From CAYONZ01 sp964405465 (GTDB taxonomy: Bacteria > Bdellovibrionota > Bdellovibrionia > Bdellovibrionales > JAMPXM01): a stretch of DNA of 64,000 nt. Numbering within the stretch: the stretch's first letter is position 1; the number at the start of each line of letters is the position of its first letter. Positions 42,585 to 52,284 of this stretch are shown in pieces. Location of the stretch: the NCBI GenBank assembly GCA_964405465.1, contig CAYONZ010000003.1, positions 62,001 through 126,000 of the forward strand. Direction: 5' to 3'. The notes under the pieces are model-generated. The model did no database searches, had not been told where the DNA came from, and saw nothing but the letters and a program-made list of their open reading frames with translations. The translations under genes and the position numbers were made by a program.

Positions 42585-44439
42585 ACAAGATTCTGTGAAA
42601 CTACTAATTACATCTCTCATTCTGCTTCCATTAACTTTGTTTGCTCAAGTCAGTGAACAACCCACTGTCATAATTGAAGCAACCCCTTTAAAATCATTTT
42701 CCCTTAATTCTGGAGTTTGGGATTCTAAATCTTTTCAATATGACTCCTTAAATTCTGAGAACACCACTCTGGCAGATCGGCTGAGCGCTATCCCTGGGGT
42801 ACACGCCCGTGAACAAGGGTCTGCGCTCATTTCAATTCGAGGCTCCTCCCAAGCCAACCGGGTACTTGGTATATACAATGATATTCCGTTGAATTTTGCT
42901 GACGGCTTTGGTGTTCCATCTCTGCTTTTGCCAGACGAAGTCGTTGGAGAAATGCGTGTTTTCAAGGGACCGGCTTCAGTATTTTTTGGTTCAGCAGCCA
43001 TGGGTGGAGCTGTACATTATCGCACTCGAGTTTTTGAACGGCCAGCCATTCGCATCGAGGCCGCTGATAGCTCGATGGCGGTAGGAGAGCGGCAAGTTTT
43101 TGGAGTCATTCCATTCAGCGTAGGTGAAACTCCAGATAAAAAAATGATGGTTACAGTCTTTAACCAATTCGATCCTGGTTATTTTAAATTTGATTCTCCA
43201 TCAAAAAATATTTCTGGTAGACGATTCCACAATGACAGCTACACACAAAGGTACACCGTGTGGGGTAAACAAAAGTATGGATCGTTAACTCTTCAAGAAG
43301 ACGCAATATTAGCACAAAAGATTTTTACGGCACCTGGTCCTGTCGATGCTATCTCGCCTTCTGAAAACAACACTTGGGTTGCGCTTGGTGCCGTAAATGC
43401 TCAAACCGCAGTGTCTGATCGCGCCGAGATAAACGTACGCCTATCTTCAGCCTTTACCGAAACCATGTCTGATCCAGATACCGCATCCGAAGCCCGTTCC
43501 AACTCAAGTCGAAGTTCGGCTTCATTGAATCACAGGATTGAACTCAGCAACCAAACCGAGCTGCAGACTTTAATCGATTTTAATCATCAAGATTTCAAGG
43601 CAAGCTATCTGAGCAACGATCGATACATCGACGACGAAGCTGAATTTGGACAAATTTTGATTTATTCTCCCAACTCAAAATTCACACTTCAACCAGGCTA
43701 CCGCTGGCTTGCAAAACACTCAGCCTTTGTAACTTCACTCATGGCACGACAGGAAAATGGTGGAATAAAAAAATGGGCAAGTGTCTCGCAGGGAATGCGG
43801 CCAGCCTCGCTTTCAGATAAATACGCACAAACCAGTTATTATCGAGGCAATGCAACTCTCAACCCCGAACAGTCAATTCAATATGAGATTGGCTACAGTC
43901 TCGATTCCGATCCAAAAGGTTATGAAGAAACTCAAGTCCTCGCAGAAGCAAGTGCTTTCTACACAAAATTTGAAGAGTTATTTTCAAACCAATCAATTTC
44001 TCCAGGACTAAACACGAAAATCAACTCTGGCTTGGCACAAAGTTACGGTTGTGATTTTTCGGTTGGCTATCGATATCACGTCACCACAATAGGCTTTGCC
44101 TACGCAAAAACTTATGGTGAAACTCTCAATTTGCATCAACCACTCACCCTAACGCCCGAAGATCAGGTGATTGTGACAGTGGCCCAACAATTGGGTCCCA
44201 TAGTGATCGAAGCAAAAGAAACGCTTTGGAGAAAATTTTTTGATCGCGATTATATTTCAAACTCAATTGTTCAACTCAAAGACTGGAACACCTTTGATCT
44301 CAATCTCCGAACCTCTGGTTTTATGAACTGGGAGATCAAAACTGGTGTGCTTAATGTTTTCAATACACCTAAAGAACTTTCTATTGGATATCCAGATCCT
44401 CAGAGAAAATTCTACGCCTCAGTACTTCGTTACTTCTAA
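42574..44439 (+). CDS. TonB-dependent outer-membrane receptor
   Basis: This 621-residue protein starts at ATG 42574, just before a signal peptide (VKLLITSLILLPLTLFAQ). A plug domain follows (TLADRLSAIPGVHAREQGSALISIRGSSQANRVLGIYNDIPLN.. VFKGPASVFFGSAAMGGAVHYRT), then a ~450-residue barrel ending in VLRYF, with the C-terminal aromatic expected for Bam insertion. The TonB-box candidate is TVIIEATPL. The ligand (siderophore, cobalamin or other) cannot be told. It is translationally coupled to nagZ and followed after ~240 bp by a TonB-like gene, which could energise it. Confidence 0.88.
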   Translation: MRAKQDSVKLLITSLILLPLTLFAQVSEQPTVIIEATPLKSFSLNSGVWDSKSFQYDSLNSENTTLADRLSAIPGVHAREQGSALISIRGSSQANRVLGIYNDIPLNFADGFGVPSLLLPDEVVGEMRVFKGPASVFFGSAAMGGAVHYRTRVFERPAIRIEAADSSMAVGERQVFGVIPFSVGETPDKKMMVTVFNQFDPGYFKFDSPSKNISGRRFHNDSYTQRYTVWGKQKYGSLTLQEDAILAQKIFTAPGPVDAISPSENNTWVALGAVNAQTAVSDRAEINVRLSSAFTETMSDPDTASEARSNSSRSSASLNHRIELSNQTELQTLIDFNHQDFKASYLSNDRYIDDEAEFGQILIYSPNSKFTLQPGYRWLAKHSAFVTSLMARQENGGIKKWASVSQGMRPASLSDKYAQTSYYRGNATLNPEQSIQYEIGYSLDSDPKGYEETQVLAEASAFYTKFEELFSNQSISPGLNTKINSGLAQSYGCDFSVGYRYHVTTIGFAYAKTYGETLNLHQPLTLTPEDQVIVTVAQQLGPIVIEAKETLWRKFFDRDYISNSIVQLKDWNTFDLNLRTSGFMNWEIKTGVLNVFNTPKELSIGYPDPQRKFYASVLRYF

Positions 44440-44679
44440 AAGCAAAGATATGCTCCCCGAGAGAGTCGGGCGGGCGCCCAGCCGTCAGTGAGACTACCTT
44501 CAGTGTTTATTTAATTTTAATTCAAGCATTCGGCTCTAAACCAACCTGTCTAGGATATTGACGAATCTCCCATGTTTACATGGCGTTGAGCTTTTTCATT
44601 CAGTCCACCCACCGCTATGGTAAAATCACCGGCGCCTTTGGTAAAGGGCCAATACCAAAAGATGGCAAGGGGAGAGAGT

Positions 44680-45816
44680 ATGAATACCGATCTACAAAAA
44701 CCCAATCACAAAAAGAAAATCTATAGATTTGTCGCACTTTCATTAGTCCTGCACTCACTAGCTGGAGCCAGTATGCTCATTATTTCTTCTCTTGCTAATA
44801 AGATTTCTGTTCAGCAGTTGAACGATGGCTCGTCTGCCTCTGGCGGAACTTCGATGGTTCTGGATCTCGATACAAATCTAAATTCCGGAGACGCTGGCGA
44901 TACGTTGTCCGCGACACCCCCTACGAGTGAGCCCGCAATATCGTCTGCGCCCAAAGAACCCGATTCGACCGCAATTCCGTCGGCAACCATTTCTGCTGCT
45001 ACGCCAATGGAGGTTCAAAAAGAGAGCGAAAAATTAGACCTACCTGTCGCTTCAAAACCGACCACACAACCCGAAAATTCCAACAAGAAACTCCCCAACA
45101 AAACTGCTCAGGCAAAGGAATCTACCAAAACAAAAATTCCTCCAAATAAATCTCAGCCCGGCAAAGACAAACATGCGCCTCTCCTGGCCACAGAAGACGA
45201 AAAGATAAAATCGGTTTTGGCCGACAGCTCTTCTGAAATTCCAAGACTTGAAAAAGCAGATGAGACTCCAGAGTCACCAAGAGAAGAGACTGACAATTCC
45301 GAAACAGAAGCCCTTGCTGCTTTTCGCGCACAAGCCGATGAATCGGCACGCAAGACAGGTCCATCCAGCAGTCAACGAGCGACGAAACCCACAACATCCA
45401 ACCCATCAAACGAGGACGACGACCAAAGTGACCAACAGGCCAATCGTAATCAAGCCAAGGGAAGCGGAGAGGCTCTCGGAACTGCGTCTGCCGCTGCGGG
45501 CCCCGTAGGTATAGTGCGGGACGGAGACGATCTCATTGAGGCCGACGGCAATCAAATTCCCCATTATCCCGTTCAAGATAGACTGGCCAACAGAGAGGGG
45601 ACGGTGGTGTTTCTGGCGAAGGTTGAGGAGGATGGAAGCCTGAGCGAAATTCGGTTTCTGAAAAGAAACCCTTCGGCAAGCCTCAACAGCTCCGCTGCGA
45701 ACGCTTTTAAAAAATACAAATACCTTCCAGGACAGCAGGGATGGATCAGAAAAACCTTCACATTTAATCTGCACGGGGAAGCCGAAGAAATTCCAGGGAA
45801 GCTAAAAAGGGAATAA
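44680..45816 (+). CDS. TonB-like energy transducer
   Basis: This 378-residue protein begins at ATG 44680 after AAGGGGAGAGAGT. The layout is that of TonB: one N-terminal membrane helix (IYRFVALSLVLHSLAGASMLIISSL), a long Ser/Pro/Lys/Glu-rich periplasm-spanning linker (~60-290), and a C-terminal TonB domain (GNQIPHYPVQDRLANREGTVVFLAKV.. EIRFLKRNPSASL..AANAFKKYKYLP). exbB and exbD are not adjacent. It ends at a strong terminator. One exact repeat word (45597-45607) lies in the codons for GTVV. Confidence 0.82.
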   Translation: MNTDLQKPNHKKKIYRFVALSLVLHSLAGASMLIISSLANKISVQQLNDGSSASGGTSMVLDLDTNLNSGDAGDTLSATPPTSEPAISSAPKEPDSTAIPSATISAATPMEVQKESEKLDLPVASKPTTQPENSNKKLPNKTAQAKESTKTKIPPNKSQPGKDKHAPLLATEDEKIKSVLADSSSEIPRLEKADETPESPREETDNSETEALAAFRAQADESARKTGPSSSQRATKPTTSNPSNEDDDQSDQQANRNQAKGSGEALGTASAAAGPVGIVRDGDDLIEADGNQIPHYPVQDRLANREGTVVFLAKVEEDGSLSEIRFLKRNPSASLNSSAANAFKKYKYLPGQQGWIRKTFTFNLHGEAEEIPGKLKRE

Positions 45817-45881
45817 AAAAACGCTGCAATTAAAAATCTGAAAAGTAAGTTGCCAATCAGATTGCTAACCGCAGCGTTTTT
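45815..45881. terminator. Large bidirectional terminator
   Basis: AAAAAACGCTGC (about 45816-45827) and GCAGCGTTTTT (45871-45881) pair to give a stem followed by T runs in both directions. An inner AATCTG/CAGATT pairing extends it. It separates the convergent tonB-like gene and the 43-aa gene. Confidence 0.85.
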
Positions 45882-45904
45882 AAAAAATCAGCTTTTAAAT
45901 AATT

Positions 45905-46036
45905 CTATTTATCGCCGAAAAGTTCTTTAGCAGACTTTGTGCTGCCTTTTGTTCTTAATGCAGCTTTTCGCTTAGACCCAGCTGCAGCACGTTTGTTTCG
46001 ACGAATTGTTTCAGTTCTTTTTGTTTTTGAAGCCAT
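45905..46036 (-). CDS. 43-residue highly basic protein
   Basis: Reading from ATG 46036 to TAG 45905 gives 43 residues, beginning MASKTKRTETIRRNKRAAAG and ending STKSAKELFGDK. Fifteen of 43 are Lys or Arg and three are acidic. The ATG is preceded by TTGAGGGTGTT, a good ribosome binding site, and the frame is closed by the strong terminator at 45815-45881. Such short basic chains are often nucleic-acid or ribosome binding, but no family is assigned here. Length, RBS and terminator together make a real gene likely. Confidence 0.7.
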   Translation of the reverse strand: MASKTKRTETIRRNKRAAAGSKRKAALRTKGSTKSAKELFGDK

Positions 46037-46078
46037 AACACCCTCAACGCATAAATTTTAAGCAGAAAGCTATGGGTA

Positions 46079-46960
46079 TCAAAGGGGCAACCAGATGTCA
46101 ATCAAATGGCGAGTTCCACCCTCGACCCGAACATCCTTGTCGAACGAATAATCGAGACTCAACCTCGGCCCCTTGAAAGCAACGCCAAGGGTCAACTTGG
46201 ATTGATTTTGAGTCTCCAATCCGGCCCAACCCACTCGAAAGACCATCTCGGGTCGGAAAAAGCTCTCCACTCCCAAGCCATAATTCCAGCGTGACAAGCT
46301 ATCGCGGTCTTGTTTTTTTAAATCAAACCGTACTCTAAAAAAATCCGATAGAATCGCATGAGTGCCAATTACATAGGTCGGAATCAATTTTGCCGCCGCT
46401 AGAACATCTCGACGTTGTCCAGAAATAATATTGTTGGCCACAGCGGCGATCCCTAGATGCTCATTTGGAACCCAAAGAACGCCGAGCCCCGCATTGGTCT
46501 GCCCATAATGACCTTCATCTCCAATTTGTTGATCAAACATCGCTCGATGAATTGAAACACCATAACTGAGTTGTTCACTAGAACGATGACCTAAGCCAAA
46601 GACGAAATCTTTTAACGTGTATTTTGAAGTCTCCGACACCTCAACCGTAGACTGAGAGAAGGCGAGCCCGCCCTGAAAGGGCTTCTCCAGATCTCCATCA
46701 ACCAGGGCGGCAGCATATTCACGCTTTGAACCGGTGACCGGATGAGTGCCGGCACCAAACGCAAAACTCATTGCGCTTTTTTGAAAGAATCCAAATGTCG
46801 CCGGATTTAAGAAGGCCGAGTCTGCACCCGAAACCGCAGCAACACCCGCTTCCCCCAAAGAAACTGTCTCAGCACCCAAAAATGACTGAGCAAACCCTGA
46901 CGGCAAATTCCAGACAATTGAACCCAAAAATACGCTAGCTAAAACAAGAATTTTATTCAT
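46079..46960 (-). CDS. Outer-membrane beta-barrel protein
   Basis: This 293-residue protein has a signal peptide (MNKILVLASVFLGSIVWNLPSGFAQ). Immediately after comes SFLGAETVSLGEAGVAAVSGADSAFLNPA, the start typical of FadL/PorV/UPF0164-type barrels, followed by alternating amphipathic strands with Gly/aromatic belts and a C-terminal strand ending HLIDIWLPL. It is probably an OM channel or assembly protein; the substrate is unknown. Confidence 0.75.
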   Translation of the reverse strand: MNKILVLASVFLGSIVWNLPSGFAQSFLGAETVSLGEAGVAAVSGADSAFLNPATFGFFQKSAMSFAFGAGTHPVTGSKREYAAALVDGDLEKPFQGGLAFSQSTVEVSETSKYTLKDFVFGLGHRSSEQLSYGVSIHRAMFDQQIGDEGHYGQTNAGLGVLWVPNEHLGIAAVANNIISGQRRDVLAAAKLIPTYVIGTHAILSDFFRVRFDLKKQDRDSLSRWNYGLGVESFFRPEMVFRVGWAGLETQNQSKLTLGVAFKGPRLSLDYSFDKDVRVEGGTRHLIDIWLPL

Positions 46961-47014
46961 GTCTCAATGATGGAGACAAAGAACAACGTTGGTCAACCTA
47001 TGGTTGACTGATTC

Positions 47015-48253
47015 TTACTGAAGAGAATCACAATCGGCGTCACCAACTCGGCAACAAATACTCACAAAGTGACTACAGCTGAAGGGGACGGAGGCATTGC
47101 CGTTGCTATCGGGTACCACTGCAAATGGACTACAAGTTTGGGTCACATTATAATTGACCTTCACCCCAGCCTCTCCATAACAGCTCCGACCTGCGGTCGG
47201 CTTCTTAGGAACTACACACCGGTTCGCCAAATCAAGAAACCAATCCTCAGTTCTTAAACTTTTTCGAATAAGATTCGTTTTTTTATCACCAATGGCATCA
47301 ATGCCACGGTTGCAGGCCGCTGAGTTAAGGCCATCGCTCCCTTTTGCATCCGCTGGACGAACAATTTTAAGTTGCAATGAAGCTGGGCATCGCCATCCTT
47401 TATTGTAGGATTGGTCTTTACGATCCAGCATATTGAATTCACTCACTGTATCTAACGCATAGGTGGGATACTGAGCATTCACACCCGTAACTGTTGGTTG
47501 GCGAAATTTGACATACATCCCCCGGCCATAGACCGAGGACCGCGAAGATCCCACGGCCGCAGATCCATCTCCAAGACTTTCAGGTGATCTTGGCAAACTC
47601 CCTTTTTCAACGGACGTCAGAGCCAGAATCCCTCTGCTAGTTAAAAAATTTCGCACGTCATTTCCAAGAATAGCACTCTCGCCAAAAAGCAAGGACCCTT
47701 CAAAACGATCGCCTCGTACAGAAACGCTTGGACTGTAGCGAACTGTTTTGTCGGGGTTCTCCACCAGCCATTTGTCAATTTCGTAAGAATCAGAGCTCGC
47801 TATAGTTCGATAAAGGTTCGTGAAGTCCTTGCCCAAAACACCTTGTCCAGAGGAAACATACGGAGAATTAAAATCAGCTTGATCACGAAGGGCCAGCTGA
47901 AAAACTGTGGAACCATGTGCTGGGCTCAAATTCAAAATTTGAATTTTGTCCTCAAGAGACCGCTTTCCAATTTCGGTCAGATAGTTTGCCTTCACCATCA
48001 CTCCGCCTGAGCGATACGCCCCTCCACGAAAGGTAAAATAAACCTCTGGGTCGTAGCCACTGCCCAGCTCGTTGCATGACATGTAGGCCAACTGATCAAG
48101 TGAGGCATCATAGGCATAGTCTACTTTGTTCGCGACACTTTCGAGGCCACCAGAGTTTCTTGCCATCTTTTGCGAGCAATTTTGAAAGCCAACTACAACT
48201 AGACCTAAGATTAGGACTCCAAAAAACGCACGCATTTGTCGTATTGAATTCAT
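47015..48253 (-). CDS. Cys-rich lipoprotein of unknown function
   Basis: This 412-residue protein has a signal peptide ending VVVGFQNC (lipid-attachment Cys near residue 26), a lipobox form often seen in Bdellovibrio-type lipoproteins. The C-terminal ~130 residues carry about ten Cys (GWRCPAS, SAACNRG, NRCVVPK, SCYGEAG, QTCSPF, CSHFVSICCRVGDADC), suggesting a disulfide-stabilised domain. It lies 54 bp upstream, in the direction of transcription, of the OM barrel gene and may be co-transcribed with it. One repeat word (47084-47095) falls in the codons for ASVPF. Confidence 0.7.
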   Translation of the reverse strand: MNSIRQMRAFFGVLILGLVVVGFQNCSQKMARNSGGLESVANKVDYAYDASLDQLAYMSCNELGSGYDPEVYFTFRGGAYRSGGVMVKANYLTEIGKRSLEDKIQILNLSPAHGSTVFQLALRDQADFNSPYVSSGQGVLGKDFTNLYRTIASSDSYEIDKWLVENPDKTVRYSPSVSVRGDRFEGSLLFGESAILGNDVRNFLTSRGILALTSVEKGSLPRSPESLGDGSAAVGSSRSSVYGRGMYVKFRQPTVTGVNAQYPTYALDTVSEFNMLDRKDQSYNKGWRCPASLQLKIVRPADAKGSDGLNSAACNRGIDAIGDKKTNLIRKSLRTEDWFLDLANRCVVPKKPTAGRSCYGEAGVKVNYNVTQTCSPFAVVPDSNGNASVPFSCSHFVSICCRVGDADCDSLQ

Positions 48254-48465
48254 AGGTCAACACCTCATCCGTCTTAATTCGTATCGGATCATTTTGAGCG
48301 TTTCTTTTGTATTTTTAAAAGATTCCTATAGAGGTCGCCTAGGCCTCTCAAAGTGAAACACTGCTGGCGTTTTTGGCAAATGCTGTTCCAAACTCTATGA
48401 CCACTCGTATCAGATTGAAACACTTAACCTTGTCAAGGCCATCTGACATGTGGCTTTTTTATAGG

Positions 48466-49350
48466 ATGAAAAAAATCAGAAAAGCCGTCATTCCAGCAGC
48501 GGGACTTGGCACCCGATTTCTACCTGCAACCAAAACAGTTCCCAAAGAGATGTTACCGATCATCGATAAGCCCATTATTCTCTTCATCGTTGAGGAGGCC
48601 GTCCGCGCAGGAATCGAAGACATTGTCTTAATTGCTGGTCGCCACAAAACTGCAATCGAAGATTTTTTCGACTGCTCCTATGAACTGCAAGACACCCTCG
48701 TCAAGCAAGGTAAAATAGCTTGGCTAGAACAGCTCCTACATATTCAAAAGCTTGCGAATATAATCAGCGTACGTCAAAAACAGGCTTTGGGTCTCGGGCA
48801 TGCCGTTCTTTGTGGACATCCAATTATTGGCAATGAGCCGTTTGCTGTTCTTCTTGGAGACGAAATCATGTGTGCTGGCCCAGGAGAGCGCACAGTTACC
48901 GAAGATCTCGCCATTACCTATTCTGAAAACAAAATGTCTGGAGTGGCTATCATGCCAGTTTCAGATTCTGAGGTTTCAAAATATGGAATCATCGAGGGCA
49001 CCCCAATTTCCGAAAAACAATTTCGAGTTTCAAAATTGATGGAAAAGCCAAGCGCATCTGAGACCAGCAGCCGATGGGCCATGCCCGGTCGCTATGTGTT
49101 CGATCCCAAAATTTTCGACTATCTAAAAAATACCAAGCCAGGCAAGAATGGCGAGATACAATTGACCGATGCAATGATCGAGCTGGCCAAAAACGATGGA
49201 CTTATTGCAACAAAATTTTCTTCGCGACGATTCGATGCCGGAGACAAGTTTGGATTTCTTCAGGCCAATATCGAACTCGGCCTTGAGCACCCAGATCTCG
49301 GCACCAAATTTAAAGAATACATAATCGAACTCAGTAAGAGGTTGTCGTGA
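48466..49350 (+). CDS. galU: UTP-glucose-1-phosphate uridylyltransferase
   Basis: GalU makes UDP-glucose for envelope polysaccharides. The 294-residue protein has the nucleotide-binding start KAVIPAAGLGTRFLPATKTVPKEMLPI, ALGLGHAVLCG, FAVLLGDEIM and GKNGEIQLTDAM. I chose ATG 48466 (MKKIRKAVIP) because it is the family's usual start; the frame opens 93 nt earlier without similarity. The stop overlaps the next gene's GTG. Confidence 0.95.
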   Translation: MKKIRKAVIPAAGLGTRFLPATKTVPKEMLPIIDKPIILFIVEEAVRAGIEDIVLIAGRHKTAIEDFFDCSYELQDTLVKQGKIAWLEQLLHIQKLANIISVRQKQALGLGHAVLCGHPIIGNEPFAVLLGDEIMCAGPGERTVTEDLAITYSENKMSGVAIMPVSDSEVSKYGIIEGTPISEKQFRVSKLMEKPSASETSSRWAMPGRYVFDPKIFDYLKNTKPGKNGEIQLTDAMIELAKNDGLIATKFSSRRFDAGDKFGFLQANIELGLEHPDLGTKFKEYIIELSKRLS

Positions 49351-50186
49351 TCAAATTTTTTATTTTGCTCATAGGTTTTACCGTCAGTACCTCTGGTTTT
49401 GCCTATATCCCCAGCTCAAAAATGATTTTCAACAGACTTACTGCAAACAGTGGGAAGGGTATTTATCAAATTGATCAAGAGCTTCAAATTCAACTCGACA
49501 AAGAATCACTGACCCTAAAAGAACGATGGTGGATCGATGGCGGAGACATTTTGCGAGTATCAATGTCGTCAGCAAAGGGTGGTTCGGACGGCTTTCACTT
49601 TGATGCTCTTTACAGAGGACAAAAAAAGATATTTCTCGAGTCACCTGGCCAAGTCAAAACTGCAGCACTTCCAAGCGATTTTACAGAGCAAATTGGTTTT
49701 ATAAGAAGCCCACAAAATCTTGTCGATTTTTTGATCCTAAATAAAATTTTACCTGCCAATTTAGATAAAGATCGAAAAAGTGTAACTCCCAACAAAAGAC
49801 AATCAGAAAATTTTGTCAGACTCGCGCGAACAGGTGGTGTCGTGACCTGGGCCTTTGGGGAGCCGAGTCCGCCTACCTCTGACAAAAATTTGCCCGCGTT
49901 TTTCGTCGAGCAAGATTCATTTCTATGGCGAAGAATTCGACTAATGAGCCAGGCTGAAATTTCCGTCGATCAATATATGTCAGGCCCTCTAGGACTTCGA
50001 ATCCCAAAAGAAAAGACCATTTCGTGGGATAACAATACGATTGTGATTAGAACACTTGGTGTACACTCGATTGCTGGAAGTTCTGCGGCACAAATCTTCA
50101 ATACCTCGGTGATAAGCAATCAAAAAAATGCAAACAAACTGCCGGAGCATCCTACCATCAGGGAGTTTTACTCGAGGTTTCGTTAA
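49347..50186 (+). CDS. Exported protein of unknown function
   Basis: This 279-residue protein starts with GTG 49347 overlapping the galU stop and ends overlapping the priA start by 1 nt (TAATG), so it is embedded in a galU-priA operon. A signal peptide (MIKFFILLIGFTVSTSGFAY) precedes a beta-rich domain (GIYQIDQELQIQLDKESLTLKERWWIDGGDILRV) reminiscent of periplasmic or outer-membrane-facing lipid or assembly factors, but no family is recognised. Confidence 0.7.
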   Translation: MIKFFILLIGFTVSTSGFAYIPSSKMIFNRLTANSGKGIYQIDQELQIQLDKESLTLKERWWIDGGDILRVSMSSAKGGSDGFHFDALYRGQKKIFLESPGQVKTAALPSDFTEQIGFIRSPQNLVDFLILNKILPANLDKDRKSVTPNKRQSENFVRLARTGGVVTWAFGEPSPPTSDKNLPAFFVEQDSFLWRRIRLMSQAEISVDQYMSGPLGLRIPKEKTISWDNNTIVIRTLGVHSIAGSSAAQIFNTSVISNQKNANKLPEHPTIREFYSRFR

Positions 50187-52204
50187 TGCAAGAGACCTGG
50201 AAGGTCGCGGTTGCGGCTCCAATCGATGCACCGCTGACCTATATCAAGCCGGCGGAAATGTGTCTTAAGCGAGGTCAAGCCGTCATTGTTCCACTCGGCG
50301 GCCGCAAGGTCGCAGGGGTGGCTATTGGCCCCACCTCGGAGCCTAGTGAATTCAAACTCAAATCCATTACCTCTCTCGACACCGATAGACCTACAATTCC
50401 AGAAAATTATATGAGTTGGTTTGAGTGGCTCTCGAGATATTATATTTACCCAATCGGCATGGTCTTCGAACTGGCTTTCCCACCACTTAAGAAAAAAAGT
50501 GGGCGCGCAACTCGCAAATCAGCAATTGTTAAAGATACCGAATACAGTTCCGGCCATCGGGATTTAACAGGTGACCAGATCCGTGTTATTGCAGATATTT
50601 CGGCCAAAACCGGATTTGCAACCCATCTCCTCCATGGGGTCACCGGATCTGGAAAAACTGAAGTGTATATTCAACTTCTTGAGCAAACTCTGGCAAAGGG
50701 CCAACAGGGTCTGGTGCTTGTTCCTGAAATTTCACTGACTCCCCAGTTGATCCACAGATTCTCCGAGAGATTCGGCCAAAAAGTTGCCGTCATCCATTCA
50801 CATCTCACTCCTCGCGAAAAAACAAATCAATGGTGGGCATTCGCAGATGGAGAAAAACAGATTCTTATCGGGGCTCGTTCGGCATTATTTTGCCCGTCAA
50901 AAAATCTTGGCTTAATTATTTTAGACGAAGAACACGAGCCCAGCTTCAAACAAGATGAATCCCTAAGATATCACGCCAGAGATTCGGCAATTATGCTTGG
51001 TAAATCGTTAAACTGTCCCGTACTTCTCGGTTCAGCAACGCCCAGCCTAGAAACATGGCAAAACTGTCTTGAAAAAAAGTTCGAACTCCACGAAATGAAA
51101 AAACGTGTAGAGGATCGGGCTCTCCCTACAGTAGAAGTTGTCGACTTACGCACTGAACGTGAGAGTCGCAAAGGTTCGCTCGATCAGACCCTTCCATTTT
51201 GGCTCAGTGAAACTCTTTATTTGGCACTTTCCGAGAACATTGATCGCAACGAACAATCTGCATTGTTTCTCAATCGCCGAGGCGTCGCACAGTCAGTGAC
51301 GTGCACATCTTGCGGAAAAACTCCTGAATGTCCAAATTGTGCAGTCACCCTCACACTTCACGGAAAGTCGAATCTTTTGTGTCACTATTGCGACTTTCAC
51401 GAAACATTAAAAGAAAAATGCAAAGAGTGCAAAACCGGAGAACCAAAAGCAATCGGTGTCGGTACCGAACTTATTGAAAACGATCTCAAAAAACTGTTTC
51501 CAAGATGTCGTGTGATTAGAATGGATCGAGATGAAGTTGCAAATCGCGAAGATCTCGAGCGAGCAATAGAAACCATTGAGCAGGGAGAAACTGATTTCAT
51601 TGTTGGAACCCAAATGATTGCCAAAGGCCTAGATTTTCCAAAACTCACGGTCGTTGGATTGGTTCTCGCGGATGTCGCTTTCAATCTTCCAGACTTCAGA
51701 GCATCTGAAAGAAGTTTTCAACTTCTCACCCAAGTAACCGGACGAGCTGGACGTCACCTCAGTGATCGAGCTGGCCGAGTCATCATTCAAACCTACAATC
51801 CCGATCATCCCAGCATCCAATTTTCCCAAAAACACGATTATCATGGATTTGCAGAATATGAACTCGGCTTTCGTCGAGCTCTCTCTTACCCTCCAGTAAG
51901 TCGCCTCGCACTTTTCAAAATTCAGGGGTTAGATTTAAACAGGGTTGAATCGGCCAGCCAAAAGTTACGACATCGGTCAGATCTGTTGAAAGAAAAGTTT
52001 GAAAATTTTCAAACCATAGAAGTACTTGGACCAGCTCCGGCTCCACTAACGAGGCTTCGCGGAATGAATCGTTATCAAATGCTCGTCAAAGGTCCCAATG
52101 GCCACCTCATAAATCAGTTTTGTAGGCAAACAATTGGTGATCAATCTTTCCTTCCTCCTGCCGTAAAAGTATCAATTGACATTGACGCTATAAATTTACT
52201 TTAA
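50186..52204 (+). CDS. priA: Primosomal protein N' (replication-restart helicase)
   Basis: PriA reloads the replisome at stalled forks. The 672-residue protein has the N-terminal 3'-DNA-binding domain, helicase Walker A GVTGSGKTEVYIQLL, the DEEH box in ILDEEHEPSFKQ, and the zinc-binding Cys set (CTSCGKTPECPNC..LCHYCDFHETLKEKCKEC). It also has the later helicase motifs VGTQMIAKGLDFP and QVTGRAGR. All expected motifs are present. Confidence 0.95.
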   Translation: MQETWKVAVAAPIDAPLTYIKPAEMCLKRGQAVIVPLGGRKVAGVAIGPTSEPSEFKLKSITSLDTDRPTIPENYMSWFEWLSRYYIYPIGMVFELAFPPLKKKSGRATRKSAIVKDTEYSSGHRDLTGDQIRVIADISAKTGFATHLLHGVTGSGKTEVYIQLLEQTLAKGQQGLVLVPEISLTPQLIHRFSERFGQKVAVIHSHLTPREKTNQWWAFADGEKQILIGARSALFCPSKNLGLIILDEEHEPSFKQDESLRYHARDSAIMLGKSLNCPVLLGSATPSLETWQNCLEKKFELHEMKKRVEDRALPTVEVVDLRTERESRKGSLDQTLPFWLSETLYLALSENIDRNEQSALFLNRRGVAQSVTCTSCGKTPECPNCAVTLTLHGKSNLLCHYCDFHETLKEKCKECKTGEPKAIGVGTELIENDLKKLFPRCRVIRMDRDEVANREDLERAIETIEQGETDFIVGTQMIAKGLDFPKLTVVGLVLADVAFNLPDFRASERSFQLLTQVTGRAGRHLSDRAGRVIIQTYNPDHPSIQFSQKHDYHGFAEYELGFRRALSYPPVSRLALFKIQGLDLNRVESASQKLRHRSDLLKEKFENFQTIEVLGPAPAPLTRLRGMNRYQMLVKGPNGHLINQFCRQTIGDQSFLPPAVKVSIDIDAINLL

Positions 52205-52284
52205 CAAAATAACCTCAAGAATTTCTCTTTTCGATCGCCATTTTTAGGCCTACCATTAGTATCTATCGGAGAGAAAAATCGATC

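Noticed and set aside
44456..44479. GC-rich hairpins (CCCGA/TCGGG, GGGCGCCC) after the TonB receptor
   Set aside because: Short stems with no T run; not strong enough to call a terminator.
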